From: CAZZHG01 sp964653655
GTDB taxonomy: Bacteria > Bdellovibrionota > FAC87 > UBA2466
Assembly: GCA_964653655.1 (NCBI GenBank)
Contig: CAZZHG010000001.1
Location: 36,987-100,986 of the forward strand
Direction: 5' to 3'
Length of the DNA stretch: 64,000 nucleotides
The position numbers and the translations under genes are program-made. Position 1 is the first letter of the stretch, and each line of letters starts with the position of its first letter. Below the pieces are notes generated by a model. The model ran no database searches and had not been told where the DNA came from. It was given only the letters and a program-made list of their open reading frames with translations. Shown piece after piece: positions 48,195 to 57,030 of the stretch.

Positions 48195-48902
48195 ATGAAA
48201 AACCTTTGGATCGGACTCCTGCTTTGCGCCTCCGCCTCGGCGCAACCTTGGTCGTGTTTCAGCGACCACGTGAGCGAAGCCATCCAATTGAATTCGGAAC
48301 GGGCGCCGAAGTACTCGGACCTTTCCCTCGGGGCCTCCTGGTGGCTGTCGAAGGAGCTGGTCGCTTCCGAGCGCGTCAGCTGGTTCGCGGCCAAGGGACT
48401 TCAGCTCATGGCGGGAAAGTTTTGGAGAGCCGGCATCCCGATTCTCTGCGCCGATTTTGCTCCCATGAACACGGCTCCCGCCTTCAAGGAACGTTTTGAT
48501 TTCGATCCGCCGAAACTCGCTGACTATCGTCACCCCGACGTGAATCGCTGGGTGAGGGAACTTTCTTTCGCCGTCTCCAAAACGGGTTTCCTGACCGTTC
48601 ATCAGACCGCGGTCCGCTTCATCAAAGACGTGGAAGGCCCCCCGGGCTTTCATTGCATGGCGAAGCACGTGCTCGAATCCGTAGCCCGGGTCGCCTACCT
48701 CGCGCCCCAGTACGAGGCGCTCGCCAAGCAGAAGGGGCTTTCCTCTCCGGCCCGGCTCGCGCGGCTCAATTTGAAGCTGCACCTACAGGGTCTCAGGCTC
48801 GCCGTGGACCTCGATAGAAGGGCGGCCCCCCTTCAGGCGCTGGGGATTCCCATCCTTTGCAACGACGTCCCCGCGCTGGATATCGCCCCCAAGCTCCCCT
48901 AA
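48195..48902 (+). CDS. Exported protein with a duplicated GIPILC motif
   Basis: The 235-residue protein has a short signal peptide (MKNLWIGLLLCASASA) before QPWSCFSDH. Two copies of a motif, GIPILCADFAPMNTAP near residue 80 and GIPILCNDVPALDIAP at the C-terminus, suggest an internal duplication or paired metal- or ligand-binding loops. The helical middle carries several His and Trp. No family recognised. It may be co-transcribed with the chromate transporter pair 34 nt upstream, but the role is unclear. The following 222 nt hold a leader with a hairpin and no gene. Confidence 0.55.
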   Translation: MKNLWIGLLLCASASAQPWSCFSDHVSEAIQLNSERAPKYSDLSLGASWWLSKELVASERVSWFAAKGLQLMAGKFWRAGIPILCADFAPMNTAPAFKERFDFDPPKLADYRHPDVNRWVRELSFAVSKTGFLTVHQTAVRFIKDVEGPPGFHCMAKHVLESVARVAYLAPQYEALAKQKGLSSPARLARLNLKLHLQGLRLAVDLDRRAAPLQALGIPILCNDVPALDIAPKLP

Positions 48903-49081
48903 AAGAGCTGGTACCAGGCTTCCTTAACCCGCTCCGTGCCTGTAGGGGCACTGGACAGGTGTGTACCCTCATCCGGCCCCAAAGCGGCCCGCAAGGCTAA
49001 TTCCAGCCTGGCACACGCGTGCAATGAGGCTAGGTCCCGGTCCTTTAGAGGGTCGACAAGGCTGGGCAAAAAGAGGTATGG

Positions 49082-49113
49082 ATTCCCCACAAAACGACAT
49101 GGGTTTGGGGAAT
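49082..49113 (+). promoter_or_regulatory. Leader hairpin directly before the lipid-operon ribosome site
   Basis: ATTCCCCA/TGGGGAAT, 8 bp, extended by AAAC/GTTT with a bulge, in the leader of the first operon gene. The right arm ends two bases before AGGGG, the ribosome site, so it could control translation of the operon's first gene. Confidence 0.45.
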
Positions 49114-49124
49114 TTAGGGGATAT

Positions 49125-49835
49125 ATGGACGGAAGATCCGCGCCCGCAGCCCAGTCGTTGTACGCCTGCCGTAACCTCGACTTCAAATACAGGCTGGGAA
49201 AAGTAACGTTACCCGCGCTATCGGGGGTGAACCTCGAGCTGCCCGCGGGAGAGCTGACCGCCTTGGCGGGTCCGTCGGGATCCGGCAAGTCCACGCTCTT
49301 GAACATCCTCGGTCTTATCGAGCCGGTCCAGAAGGGCGAAGTCATCTTCCGGGGGAAATCCCTGGGTGAGCTCGACGAAGCTCAGAAGAACAATCTGCGC
49401 CGCCTCGAACTCGGGTTCGTCTTTCAGCAATTCAATCTTTTCGAAACGCTGACCGCCGCGGAGAACGTGGAGTTCTTCCTGAAGAGCCATCCGATTTCCT
49501 CCGCGGAACGGCGCGAACGGGTCACCGAAGCGCTCCACTCGGTCGGCCTCTCCAAGCACGCCGAGAAGCGGCCCCTCGAAATGAGCGGCGGGCAGCGGCA
49601 GAGAGTGGCCATCGCGAGGGCGCTCGCCAAAGCCCCTCAGGTGATTCTCGCCGACGAGCCCACGGCGAGCCTCGATCAGAAAACGGGCAAAGAGATCATG
49701 GAAATTTTTGAAGGCCTCGTGAGTAAGGCCGGTTGTACGGTGCTATTGGCGAGCCACGATCCGATGGCTCTCGGTTTTGCCTCGCGAATCGTCCGTCTCA
49801 AGGACGGAGTCGTGGAAAGGGTGGAAAAACAATGA
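49125..49835 (+). CDS. ABC transporter ATPase, LolD/MacB type
   Basis: The ATG follows AGGGG by five bases; an upstream frame is not coding. The 236-residue protein has Walker A GPSGSGKST (49-57), the Q-loop FQQFN (100-104), signature MSGGQRQR (153-160) and Walker B VILADEP (173-179). The short loop after the Q-loop and the length fit LolD/FtsE/MacB-like ATPases that act with FtsX-type permeases and extract lipids or lipoproteins rather than import solutes. It is the first gene of the long lipid operon and overlaps its permease gene by 4 nt. Confidence 0.92.
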   Translation: MDGRSAPAAQSLYACRNLDFKYRLGKVTLPALSGVNLELPAGELTALAGPSGSGKSTLLNILGLIEPVQKGEVIFRGKSLGELDEAQKNNLRRLELGFVFQQFNLFETLTAAENVEFFLKSHPISSAERRERVTEALHSVGLSKHAEKRPLEMSGGQRQRVAIARALAKAPQVILADEPTASLDQKTGKEIMEIFEGLVSKAGCTVLLASHDPMALGFASRIVRLKDGVVERVEKQ

Positions 49836-51052
49836 CCGCCTTCCGGCTTTGGACGTATCTCGCTTGGCGCAACTGCGTACGCAATTACCGGCGCTCGCTC
49901 GCGGTGGTTCTCACCGTCGGCGTCGGCACGGGCGCGCTGTTCACCTTCAACGGCTTCAACACCGGCATCATGAACCAGTACCGGGCGAACACCATCCGTT
50001 CGCGGTTCGGCCACGGCCAGATCAACACCGAAGGCTACCGCGGCCAGGTGTACGAAAAACCCTGGGACCATTGGATCGATAATCCCGACGCCCTCATGCA
50101 GAAGCTGAAGGGCATCGACGGAGTCACCCACGTTTTCCCGCGCATCGAGTTCTATACGCTGCTCACCAACGGCGCGACGACGCTGAGCGGGCGCGGCCAG
50201 GGCGTGGACGGAAAGTCGGAAGCGGAATTTTTCACGGCGCTCAACATCGAGGAAGGGGTCGCGCTCACCGAGCAGGCCGACGGGATTCTGATGGGGCAGG
50301 GGCTAGCGAAATCGCTCCGCCTCAAAGTCGGAGACCGGGTCACGGTTCTCGCCAACACGATTTACGGAAGCATCAACGGCGTGGATTGCACGGTGGTCGG
50401 CATCTTCCACACCGGCGCGAAGGAGTTCGACGACCGGGTGTTCCGCATTCCGCTGAACGTCGCGCAGAAACTTCTCGATACCCCGAAAGTGGAGAGCATC
50501 GCCCTCGGGCTTCGCGGCATCGAGGACTGGGATCGGGTCGCTTCGGCCATCGCGCCTCCCGGATCGGGTTTAGAGGCGGTTCCCTTCGCCGTTCTGGACA
50601 AGGTTTACTATCAGAATGCCGTCGATTGGCTCGGATCGCAGTTCCGCATCATCCGTCTCGTGATTCTGTTCATCGTCGTGCTCGGCATCTTCAACACGGT
50701 CTCGACCGGGGTTCTGGAGCGTAAGCGCGAGGTCGGAAACCTGCGCGCCAACGGAGAGTCGGCGAAGGACGTGATGGCCCTCTTTCTGACCGAAGGCACG
50801 CTGCTCGGAGTGGGCGGGTCGCTCTTTGGAATCGTCGTCGCGACGGCCGCGAATTTCACCATTTTGAGCAAAGGCATTCTCATGCCCCCGAGCCCGGGGC
50901 TCACCAGGCAGTATCACGTACTCATTGAGCTTCAAGCCATGAGCGGGCTTCAGGTGTTTTTGCTCGGTTCTTTTTGTGCCCTCGTCGGAACTTTCCTCGC
51001 CTCCTACAAGGTGACGAGGATGCCTATCGGGGAAGCGCTGCGCTCTACTTGA
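49832..51052 (+). CDS. FtsX/MacB-type ABC permease
   Basis: Translation starts within the stop of the ATPase gene (ATGA); the longer frame is spurious. The 406-residue protein has the LolC/MacB layout: TM1 near the N-terminus (SLAVVLTVGVGTGALFTF), a large periplasmic MacB-PCD-like domain, then three C-terminal TM segments with the FtsX domain (GVLERKREVGNLRANGES). With the ATPase it would extract a lipid or lipid-linked substrate from the inner membrane and pass it to the LolA-like carrier encoded next. Confidence 0.88.
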   Translation: MTAFRLWTYLAWRNCVRNYRRSLAVVLTVGVGTGALFTFNGFNTGIMNQYRANTIRSRFGHGQINTEGYRGQVYEKPWDHWIDNPDALMQKLKGIDGVTHVFPRIEFYTLLTNGATTLSGRGQGVDGKSEAEFFTALNIEEGVALTEQADGILMGQGLAKSLRLKVGDRVTVLANTIYGSINGVDCTVVGIFHTGAKEFDDRVFRIPLNVAQKLLDTPKVESIALGLRGIEDWDRVASAIAPPGSGLEAVPFAVLDKVYYQNAVDWLGSQFRIIRLVILFIVVLGIFNTVSTGVLERKREVGNLRANGESAKDVMALFLTEGTLLGVGGSLFGIVVATAANFTILSKGILMPPSPGLTRQYHVLIELQAMSGLQVFLLGSFCALVGTFLASYKVTRMPIGEALRST

Positions 51053-51065
51053 GGAAGGAACAGGT

Positions 51066-51764
51066 ATGAAGTTGCTGATAGCTCTTTTGTGGACGGCGGC
51101 GGCTCTCGCGGAGAGCCCGGAAACCATTTTGAAGAATGCGGACGACATCCGCAATCCGGATCAGTCCTTCGTGATGACCGTCGAAGTGAAGTCCACGCAC
51201 TCCGGCGATACCGAGGAACACCTGTTCGAAGTTTCGCTAAAAGGTAACGACAAGACGCTCGTGCGGACCCTCGCTCCGAAGCGCGACGTCGGCCGCGATA
51301 TGCTCATGATCGACGAGAACATGTGGGCCTACGTGCCGAACCTGAAGCGCGCCGTCCGCGTGGGGCTGAATCAGAAACTCACCGGCGAAGCGGCCAACGG
51401 CGACATCAGCCGCATGCGCTGGGCAGAGGATTACAAGGGCGCCATCGAGAAGGAAGACAAGACCGCTTGGACGCTCATGCTCGAGGCGAAGAAGAAAGGC
51501 CTCACCTACGAAAAGATCCGCGCGGTAGTCGAGAAGAAGACTTTCAAGCCTCTCACCGCCGAGTACCTGACGGCGGACGGCAAGATTTTGAAGCGGGCGA
51601 CGTTCAAGGATTACAAGCCGATGGCCGGTAAGTCCCGTCCCAGCCTTCTCGTCATCGCCGACGCCGTCCGCTCCGACCAGAAGTCGGACGTGCGGATCAA
51701 GGACATGAAGGTGAAATCCTTCCCGGACACGTTGTTCAGCTTGGAGCGGTTTCAAAGCAAATGA
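51066..51764 (+). CDS. LolA-like periplasmic carrier (outer-membrane lipoprotein-sorting-protein type)
   Basis: The 232-residue protein has a signal peptide (KLLIALLWTAAALA). It then shows an open beta-barrel LolA-type fold with typical segments: TLVRTLAPKRDVGRDMLMID, MWAYVPNLKRAVRVG, WTLMLEAKKKGLTYEKI. This branch, annotated as outer membrane lipoprotein-sorting protein, usually pairs with lipid exporters. It would ferry a hydrophobic cargo across the periplasm between the ABC permease and the outer-membrane barrel. It follows the permease by 13 nt and overlaps the barrel gene by 4 nt. Confidence 0.85.
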   Translation: MKLLIALLWTAAALAESPETILKNADDIRNPDQSFVMTVEVKSTHSGDTEEHLFEVSLKGNDKTLVRTLAPKRDVGRDMLMIDENMWAYVPNLKRAVRVGLNQKLTGEAANGDISRMRWAEDYKGAIEKEDKTAWTLMLEAKKKGLTYEKIRAVVEKKTFKPLTAEYLTADGKILKRATFKDYKPMAGKSRPSLLVIADAVRSDQKSDVRIKDMKVKSFPDTLFSLERFQSK

Positions 51765-52927
51765 AGTGGCTCATCGTCATAGCGGCGCTCCTCGCCGCGG
51801 CCCCGCTGAGAGCCGAGCCGGAGATCCGTAGCGAAGTCTCCTACGAATCCGCGGTGCGCGACTCCGGCCGCTTCGACACGAACCGGTTCATGGGAGAAAT
51901 TTCGGGCAAATGGGCCGGCGAAAAAGTTCCCGTGGAAGTGAGGGGCGATCTTCGCGCCTTCTTCAATGCGAGTAGCCACGAGTATGGCCTCACCGACACC
52001 CGCGCTTCCATCCAGACTCTGTCAGCGAGCTACTGGGGCGACAAGTGGGGCATCACGGGCGGCATGCAGCAGGTAAGCTGGAGTGAGACTTTCGGTTATC
52101 AGTCGGTGGACATCGTCAACAGCCGCGATTTTCGCGACTTCGGCCCCCTCGATCACGGAAGAAACCGCCTCGCGGCGCCGAACCTGAACGGATTTTTCAC
52201 GGCCGGTCCTTTCAAGATCGCCGGTTACCTGACTCCCCAGGGCCAGTTGCCGAGGCTTCCGACCGGGTACAAGGGCGCTTCCATTCGTAACGACGAGCCC
52301 TCGGGCCAGTTCTTCACCTATCCCGAAGGCGGCATTCGCGTGAGCACGACTCTGGCCGACGCGAACGCCAGCGTCTTCGCGTACCGCCACTTGAGCCGTC
52401 TGCCGGTGCTCTTGCCGATCGGGCCCGCCGCGCTGACCGCGTTTTATCGCCCCGTTATTTCTTACGGCGCGACTTTCTCCCGCGGATTCAACGAAGTCGT
52501 CTTTCGGGCGGACGGTATCGTAACTCAGGATCAGCCCGTCGCGCTGCCGACCCTGACCGGCACCACCACGCAGGTCACTTATTCGGGGGCCGCCGGAGTC
52601 GATTGGAGCCCGAGCGCGATCTACGACTTCACCGTCGGCATGCAAGCCAACGTGGATCGCTTCGCGATTCTTAACGCGGACCCTCGCTTCGGCGCGTCCG
52701 TCATGGTGAGAAAAGGTTTTTTCAACGGAAAGCTCGAGCTCGAAGGAAAGGCCTTCAGCCGCTTTCGCTCCGGAGACTACTGGTTTCAGCTGAACGGAAA
52801 AGTCCGCGCCGGAGACAATTGGGAATTCAAGGCCGGCGGCGAGTGGCTTGGGGACGACCCCACGACTCCGACGAGCTTGCTCGGATACACGAGCCGGGCG
52901 ATTGCCCAGGTGATTTTCGTTTTCTAG
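51761..52927 (+). CDS. Outer-membrane beta-barrel protein
   Basis: The 388-residue protein has a signal peptide (KWLIVIAALLAAAPLRA). It then shows alternating short strands rich in aromatic and Gly residues (GKWAGEKVPVEVRGDLRAFF) and a C-terminal FVF ending, the outer-membrane insertion signal. No solute-porin family can be named by eye; DUF1302-like barrels are a possibility. Its place after the ABC exporter and LolA-like carrier suggests it receives or exports the lipid product, or forms the outer-membrane end of the export path. It overlaps the carrier gene by 4 nt. Confidence 0.75.
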   Translation: MKWLIVIAALLAAAPLRAEPEIRSEVSYESAVRDSGRFDTNRFMGEISGKWAGEKVPVEVRGDLRAFFNASSHEYGLTDTRASIQTLSASYWGDKWGITGGMQQVSWSETFGYQSVDIVNSRDFRDFGPLDHGRNRLAAPNLNGFFTAGPFKIAGYLTPQGQLPRLPTGYKGASIRNDEPSGQFFTYPEGGIRVSTTLADANASVFAYRHLSRLPVLLPIGPAALTAFYRPVISYGATFSRGFNEVVFRADGIVTQDQPVALPTLTGTTTQVTYSGAAGVDWSPSAIYDFTVGMQANVDRFAILNADPRFGASVMVRKGFFNGKLELEGKAFSRFRSGDYWFQLNGKVRAGDNWEFKAGGEWLGDDPTTPTSLLGYTSRAIAQVIFVF

Positions 52928-52934
52928 AGGATTT

Positions 52935-53906
52935 ATGCATAAGGTCCGCGTTTTTCTAAATGGAGCCGCTTCGAGTAGTGGCGCCTATGACTGGAGAGGA
53001 AAGATTCACGAATTTCTCTTCCGCAGTCAGGTGGATTTCGTGAGCCCTTCCACGCCCGAGATCATGAAGGAAGAGCTCGAGCGGGCTTCCCGGGAAAACA
53101 TCGACGTCATCATCTCGGTCGGCGGCGACGGTACCTTCAACACCTTGATTCAGAGTCTGGCGAAAAGCCGGACGGCGTTTCTCGTGGTGCCGGCGGGAAC
53201 GGCGAACGATCTGGCGCGCGAGCTGGGCATCACGCCGAAACTTCGCAAGGCGCTGGAGTGCGTTCGTAAAGACGAGACCCACAGCATCGATTTGCTTTCG
53301 GTGAATGGGCGCTATATGGCGACCAACGGCGGAATCGGCGTGGTCAGCGACGTGGCCCTCAGCGTGAACGAGCTGCGCGGCAAGATTCCCGGCTTTCGGT
53401 CCCTGATGAAGTCCCTGCACCACCACATTTACGGCGCGGCTCTCGTCGCGCATCTTGTCTCTCAGCGCTACCGCTACTACAAGCTATGCGTGAAGTCGGC
53501 CCAGTACGAAGGGGAGGTGAGAACGCCGCTTCTTCTCATCAACAACCAGCCTTACATCGCCGGCACTTTCCCCGTGGCGCCGGAGACGATGAACAACGAC
53601 GGTAAGTTCAATGTCACCCTTTTCGCCCACGAGGACTGGACCTCCTTCATCGGTACGGTCATCCGCGTGAAGAAGGGGCTTCCCGTCGATCACGATCCTC
53701 GCGTCATTTCCTTCGAGACCGACCATGTCGAAATCGAGCTTCTCGAGGGGCCCGACTTCACTTTCTTCGGCGACGGTGAATTTTTGGCTCAGGGCCGAAA
53801 ACTCGACGTCCGGGTGCTTCCGCAAGCGCTGCGGGTTTTCCGCCTTTCGATTCCGACCTTCAAGGATGCCAGCGGCTTCACGGCTCAGGCGGAGGGCATC
53901 CAGTGA
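52935..53906 (+). CDS. Diacylglycerol/sphingosine-kinase-like lipid kinase (DAGK_cat)
   Basis: The 323-residue protein has the DAGK catalytic signature VGGDGTFNTLI (62-72) and the second motif VVPAGTANDLARELGI, as in YegS/BmrU and DgkB. Such enzymes phosphorylate a lipid alcohol with ATP at the membrane. It starts seven bases after the barrel gene and overlaps the next gene by 4 nt, joining the export and synthesis halves of the operon. The acceptor could be diacylglycerol, a ceramide-like lipid or the operon's own product; the sequence does not decide. Confidence 0.88.
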   Translation: MHKVRVFLNGAASSSGAYDWRGKIHEFLFRSQVDFVSPSTPEIMKEELERASRENIDVIISVGGDGTFNTLIQSLAKSRTAFLVVPAGTANDLARELGITPKLRKALECVRKDETHSIDLLSVNGRYMATNGGIGVVSDVALSVNELRGKIPGFRSLMKSLHHHIYGAALVAHLVSQRYRYYKLCVKSAQYEGEVRTPLLLINNQPYIAGTFPVAPETMNNDGKFNVTLFAHEDWTSFIGTVIRVKKGLPVDHDPRVISFETDHVEIELLEGPDFTFFGDGEFLAQGRKLDVRVLPQALRVFRLSIPTFKDASGFTAQAEGIQ

Positions 53907-54955
53907 ATACCTGGCTAGTCACCGGCGGAACCGGATTTCTGGGCGGTCAGCTGCTGAAGGAGCTTTCCGAGCGCGGCGACCAGGTGTTCGCCCTCGCGCG
54001 CGCGTCCAGCCTCGCCAGAATGAAGAGCGGGCTGAGGCTCAAGAACGTCGAGTGGCTTGCCGGCGACATTCTCAATCCCGATGTGGTTCTGGACGCCTCC
54101 GACCGAAGCCGCGTTCTGGCCGAAACCACCGGCGTCGTTCACATGGCGGCGCTCTACGATTTGCAGGCGAGCCGCAAGGACCTTTACCTTTCGAACGTGG
54201 TCGGCACCCACAACGTGTTGCACCTCGCCGAGGACATACCGACGCTCAAGGAATTTCACTACACGAGCACCATCGCGGTCGCCGGAAACTACAGCGGCCT
54301 TCTCGGCGAAGAGATGTTCGACGTGGGCCAGAGTTTCCCCGACGGTTATGCCGCGACGAAATTCGCGGCCGAAAGCGCGGTTCGGGACTGGGGCGCGAAC
54401 GTCGCTCGCGTCGTCCATCGTCTGGGTATTCTGGTGGGCCATAGCGAGACCGGCGAGATCCCGAAAATCGACGGGCCGTACTACCTTCTGCGGCTGCTGA
54501 AACGGCTTTCGATTGCCAAGTCCGTCCTCAACGCCGCGAAGATTCTTCCGTTGCCCTTCAACGAGCGTACCCGGGTCTACATGGTTCCGGTCGATGTCAC
54601 GGCGAAGGCGATGACGGAGCTGATTGCGTCGGGACACGAGCCAGGCCTCCACACCTACCACCTGACCGGTGATCCGCACGGAGCGCCGATTCGGGCCGTA
54701 ATTCGCGAGATGCTGGAAGCGTGCGGTTTCGACGTGCACGTGCTCGCCGTTCCGAGCGTGCGGCTTCTCGGCAAAGCGGTCCGTAGCCTCGATATTCCGG
54801 AGGAGACGCTCTTCTATATGAACTCGGGGGCCCGCTACGACAACCAGCGCTTCTCGAAAAAACTTCCGCAATTTCAATTTCCGCTGTTTGAGAGCTACGG
54901 CGAGAAAATCTTGCGCTACGCGGTCGAAAGCCTGTTGAAGGGGGGCGCCCGATGA
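53903..54955 (+). CDS. Extended SDR / NAD(P)-dependent epimerase-reductase (OleD-like)
   Basis: The 350-residue SDR has a Rossmann motif TGGTGFLG (7-14), active-site Tyr149-x3-Lys153 (GYAATKFA) and an upstream TSTIAV strand. The size and the long C-terminal region fit extended SDRs such as 3-beta-HSD, acyl-thioester reductases and OleD. It would reduce a keto or thioester intermediate with NAD(P)H. Stop-start overlaps on both sides fix it in the lipid operon. OleD-like activity is suggested mainly by the OleC-like gene three positions downstream; no OleA thiolase is present. Confidence 0.8.
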   Translation: MNTWLVTGGTGFLGGQLLKELSERGDQVFALARASSLARMKSGLRLKNVEWLAGDILNPDVVLDASDRSRVLAETTGVVHMAALYDLQASRKDLYLSNVVGTHNVLHLAEDIPTLKEFHYTSTIAVAGNYSGLLGEEMFDVGQSFPDGYAATKFAAESAVRDWGANVARVVHRLGILVGHSETGEIPKIDGPYYLLRLLKRLSIAKSVLNAAKILPLPFNERTRVYMVPVDVTAKAMTELIASGHEPGLHTYHLTGDPHGAPIRAVIREMLEACGFDVHVLAVPSVRLLGKAVRSLDIPEETLFYMNSGARYDNQRFSKKLPQFQFPLFESYGEKILRYAVESLLKGGAR

Positions 54956-57030
54956 AGCACGTCGTGAGCATTCTTTTCACCTCCTCGCGGAACAACTACG
55001 AATTGGTGGTCGATTTCTTCGGAGAGAAAGTCCGAATTTCCCAGTTCGGCGCCGATTTTGATCCGGAGACGATGGAAGCTTTGCTGCGCCAGCACGACGG
55101 CAAGTGCGACATGATTGCGGTTGGCGGTTTGCAGATGCCGGTCAGAGTGGGCCGCCGGCTGCATTACCACCCTGATTCCCAGCGCTATATTCAGATTCCG
55201 CAACAGACGCCTGTCACGGCCGGCTCTCTTCTTCGTAAAGTCTTCATCCCCTGGGCGATTCAGAACCAGGTGCGCGAGAAGAAGATTTGCTTTGAGAACC
55301 GCAAAGTAGCTTTTGCCTCGGGTCTGGTCGATCAGGAGCTGGCCCACGTCATCTCTCAATATACGGATCGCCTGTATTTCGCCGATGCCTTCTACCACCT
55401 GAGACTTCCCATCATCCTGAAGGGAATGGACGAGCTCGCGCGCTACACGAAACGGTTGCTGCCCGTTCTGAAGCGCGTGCGGCTGGGAAGCGCTCCGCGC
55501 AGCATCGATTTCCGCGGGCTGCCGCTCACGAAGCGCGTGAAGGAGGCAGGCCGCAGCGACTTTATCGTCGGTTCGTCCACGCTGCTGGAGCGGGTCGACC
55601 CCAGGGTCTTCAAGGGCCGCACGGTCATCGTCGATACGCTTTCCCATGCGCTCGAGACGCAGCTTCGCAACGCGAAGGTGAAGGACATCATTCAGATCGT
55701 TCCGCGCATTCCGGGGGTCGATATTCCGGCGGGCCTGCGATACGGCGTGCTCGAAGCGCTGATTCAGGTGACCCAGAACAACGGCAACCCGATCGAGGAG
55801 GACGACATTCTGGAATTCATCATGAAGTCGGATCTGAAAGCCGAGCTTCAAAGCGTCTCCCAGGAAGTTTACCGCCCGGTCCGGAAATTCGCCTTCATCA
55901 TCCATCCGCTCAGTGTCGGCGATTTCTTCCGGCATCCCGTTCTGCGCCCTTTGAGCAAGTTTGCCCGCTACCTCGAACGACCGATTGAAAAGGGCCTTAC
56001 GTTTCTTCCCGGCGCCCGTTACGGCACCATCCGCGGCATCACGAGCACCCATGACGGCACGCGCGTCGAAGGCCTCATTTACACTCTCTTCGATACTCCC
56101 CGCGAAATGCTGAAAGCCGAGCCGCAGGCGGTTTACGAGAAGCTAGTGAAGGTCGCCGAACAGGCGGCGGCGGACGGTGCGGACATCATCGGCCTTGGCG
56201 CGTTCACCAAGGTCGTCGGAGACGCCGGCGTGACGGTGGCTTCCCTTAGCCCCATTCCGGTTACCACCGGCAACTCCCTTTCCGCTTCCGCCGCTCTCTG
56301 GGCGGCTCGGGTCGCGGTGGAAAAGCTTGGCTTCGTTCCTCCTTACGATTTCAAGAACCGCAGGCTCACCGGCACCGCCATGGTGGTCGGCGCGACGGGC
56401 AGCATCGGCAAGGTCTCGGCGAAGCTTCTCACCGGGGTCGCCGAGCGTCTCATTCTCGTCTCTCCAACGAGCAGCAAGCTCATCGAGCTGCGCAACGAGT
56501 TTCAGAAGCTCAATCCCCGCTGCAAGGTGGAGATCGGAACCAATCCGGATCGGTTCGCGGGCGAGTGCGACCTCATCATTTTGTCGACGAGCTCTCTCGA
56601 CGGCGGCGTGATGGACCTGCAATCGGTAAGACCCGGCTGCGTCATCTCGGACGTCTCCCGCCCCCTGACCTATTCCGCGGAGGAAGTGGCGAGCCGGCCT
56701 GACGTTCTGGTCATCGAAAGCGGTGAAGTGGAATTGCCGGGCAAGGTCACCATCAACTGCGACATCGGCCTGGAGGAATCGGTCGTGTACGCCTGCCTCG
56801 CCGAAACGGCGCTGCTGGCGATGGAAGGACGCATGGAATCCTTCACGCTTTCCAGAAACATCAATTTCGAGCGAGTCCGCGAAATTTACGACATCGGCAA
56901 GCGCCACGGAGCGCGTCTCGCCGCCATCCGCGGACCGGCCGGCATCATCACCGATCAGGAGATCGCCCTTTGCCGCGAGCACGCGGAGATTGCTCTTAAG
57001 AAATGGAAGTCACGGAGAGAAAATGTCTAA
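54952..57030 (+). CDS. Acyl-ACP-reductase-like protein with an extra N-terminal domain
   Basis: The protein is 692 residues. The C-terminal part (about 310-690) resembles cyanobacterial acyl-ACP reductase and shikimate-dehydrogenase-like folds: KFAFIIHPLS start, Rossmann GATGSIGK (480-487), and VYACLAETALLAMEG with Cys615 at the position I recall for the AAR catalytic Cys. It would reduce an acyl thioester to an aldehyde with NADPH. The N-terminal 300 residues form a second domain with no family I recognise, roughly doubling the usual AAR length of about 340. It overlaps the BtaA-like gene by 8 nt. Confidence 0.7.
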   Translation: MKHVVSILFTSSRNNYELVVDFFGEKVRISQFGADFDPETMEALLRQHDGKCDMIAVGGLQMPVRVGRRLHYHPDSQRYIQIPQQTPVTAGSLLRKVFIPWAIQNQVREKKICFENRKVAFASGLVDQELAHVISQYTDRLYFADAFYHLRLPIILKGMDELARYTKRLLPVLKRVRLGSAPRSIDFRGLPLTKRVKEAGRSDFIVGSSTLLERVDPRVFKGRTVIVDTLSHALETQLRNAKVKDIIQIVPRIPGVDIPAGLRYGVLEALIQVTQNNGNPIEEDDILEFIMKSDLKAELQSVSQEVYRPVRKFAFIIHPLSVGDFFRHPVLRPLSKFARYLERPIEKGLTFLPGARYGTIRGITSTHDGTRVEGLIYTLFDTPREMLKAEPQAVYEKLVKVAEQAAADGADIIGLGAFTKVVGDAGVTVASLSPIPVTTGNSLSASAALWAARVAVEKLGFVPPYDFKNRRLTGTAMVVGATGSIGKVSAKLLTGVAERLILVSPTSSKLIELRNEFQKLNPRCKVEIGTNPDRFAGECDLIILSTSSLDGGVMDLQSVRPGCVISDVSRPLTYSAEEVASRPDVLVIESGEVELPGKVTINCDIGLEESVVYACLAETALLAMEGRMESFTLSRNINFERVREIYDIGKRHGARLAAIRGPAGIITDQEIALCREHAEIALKKWKSRRENV

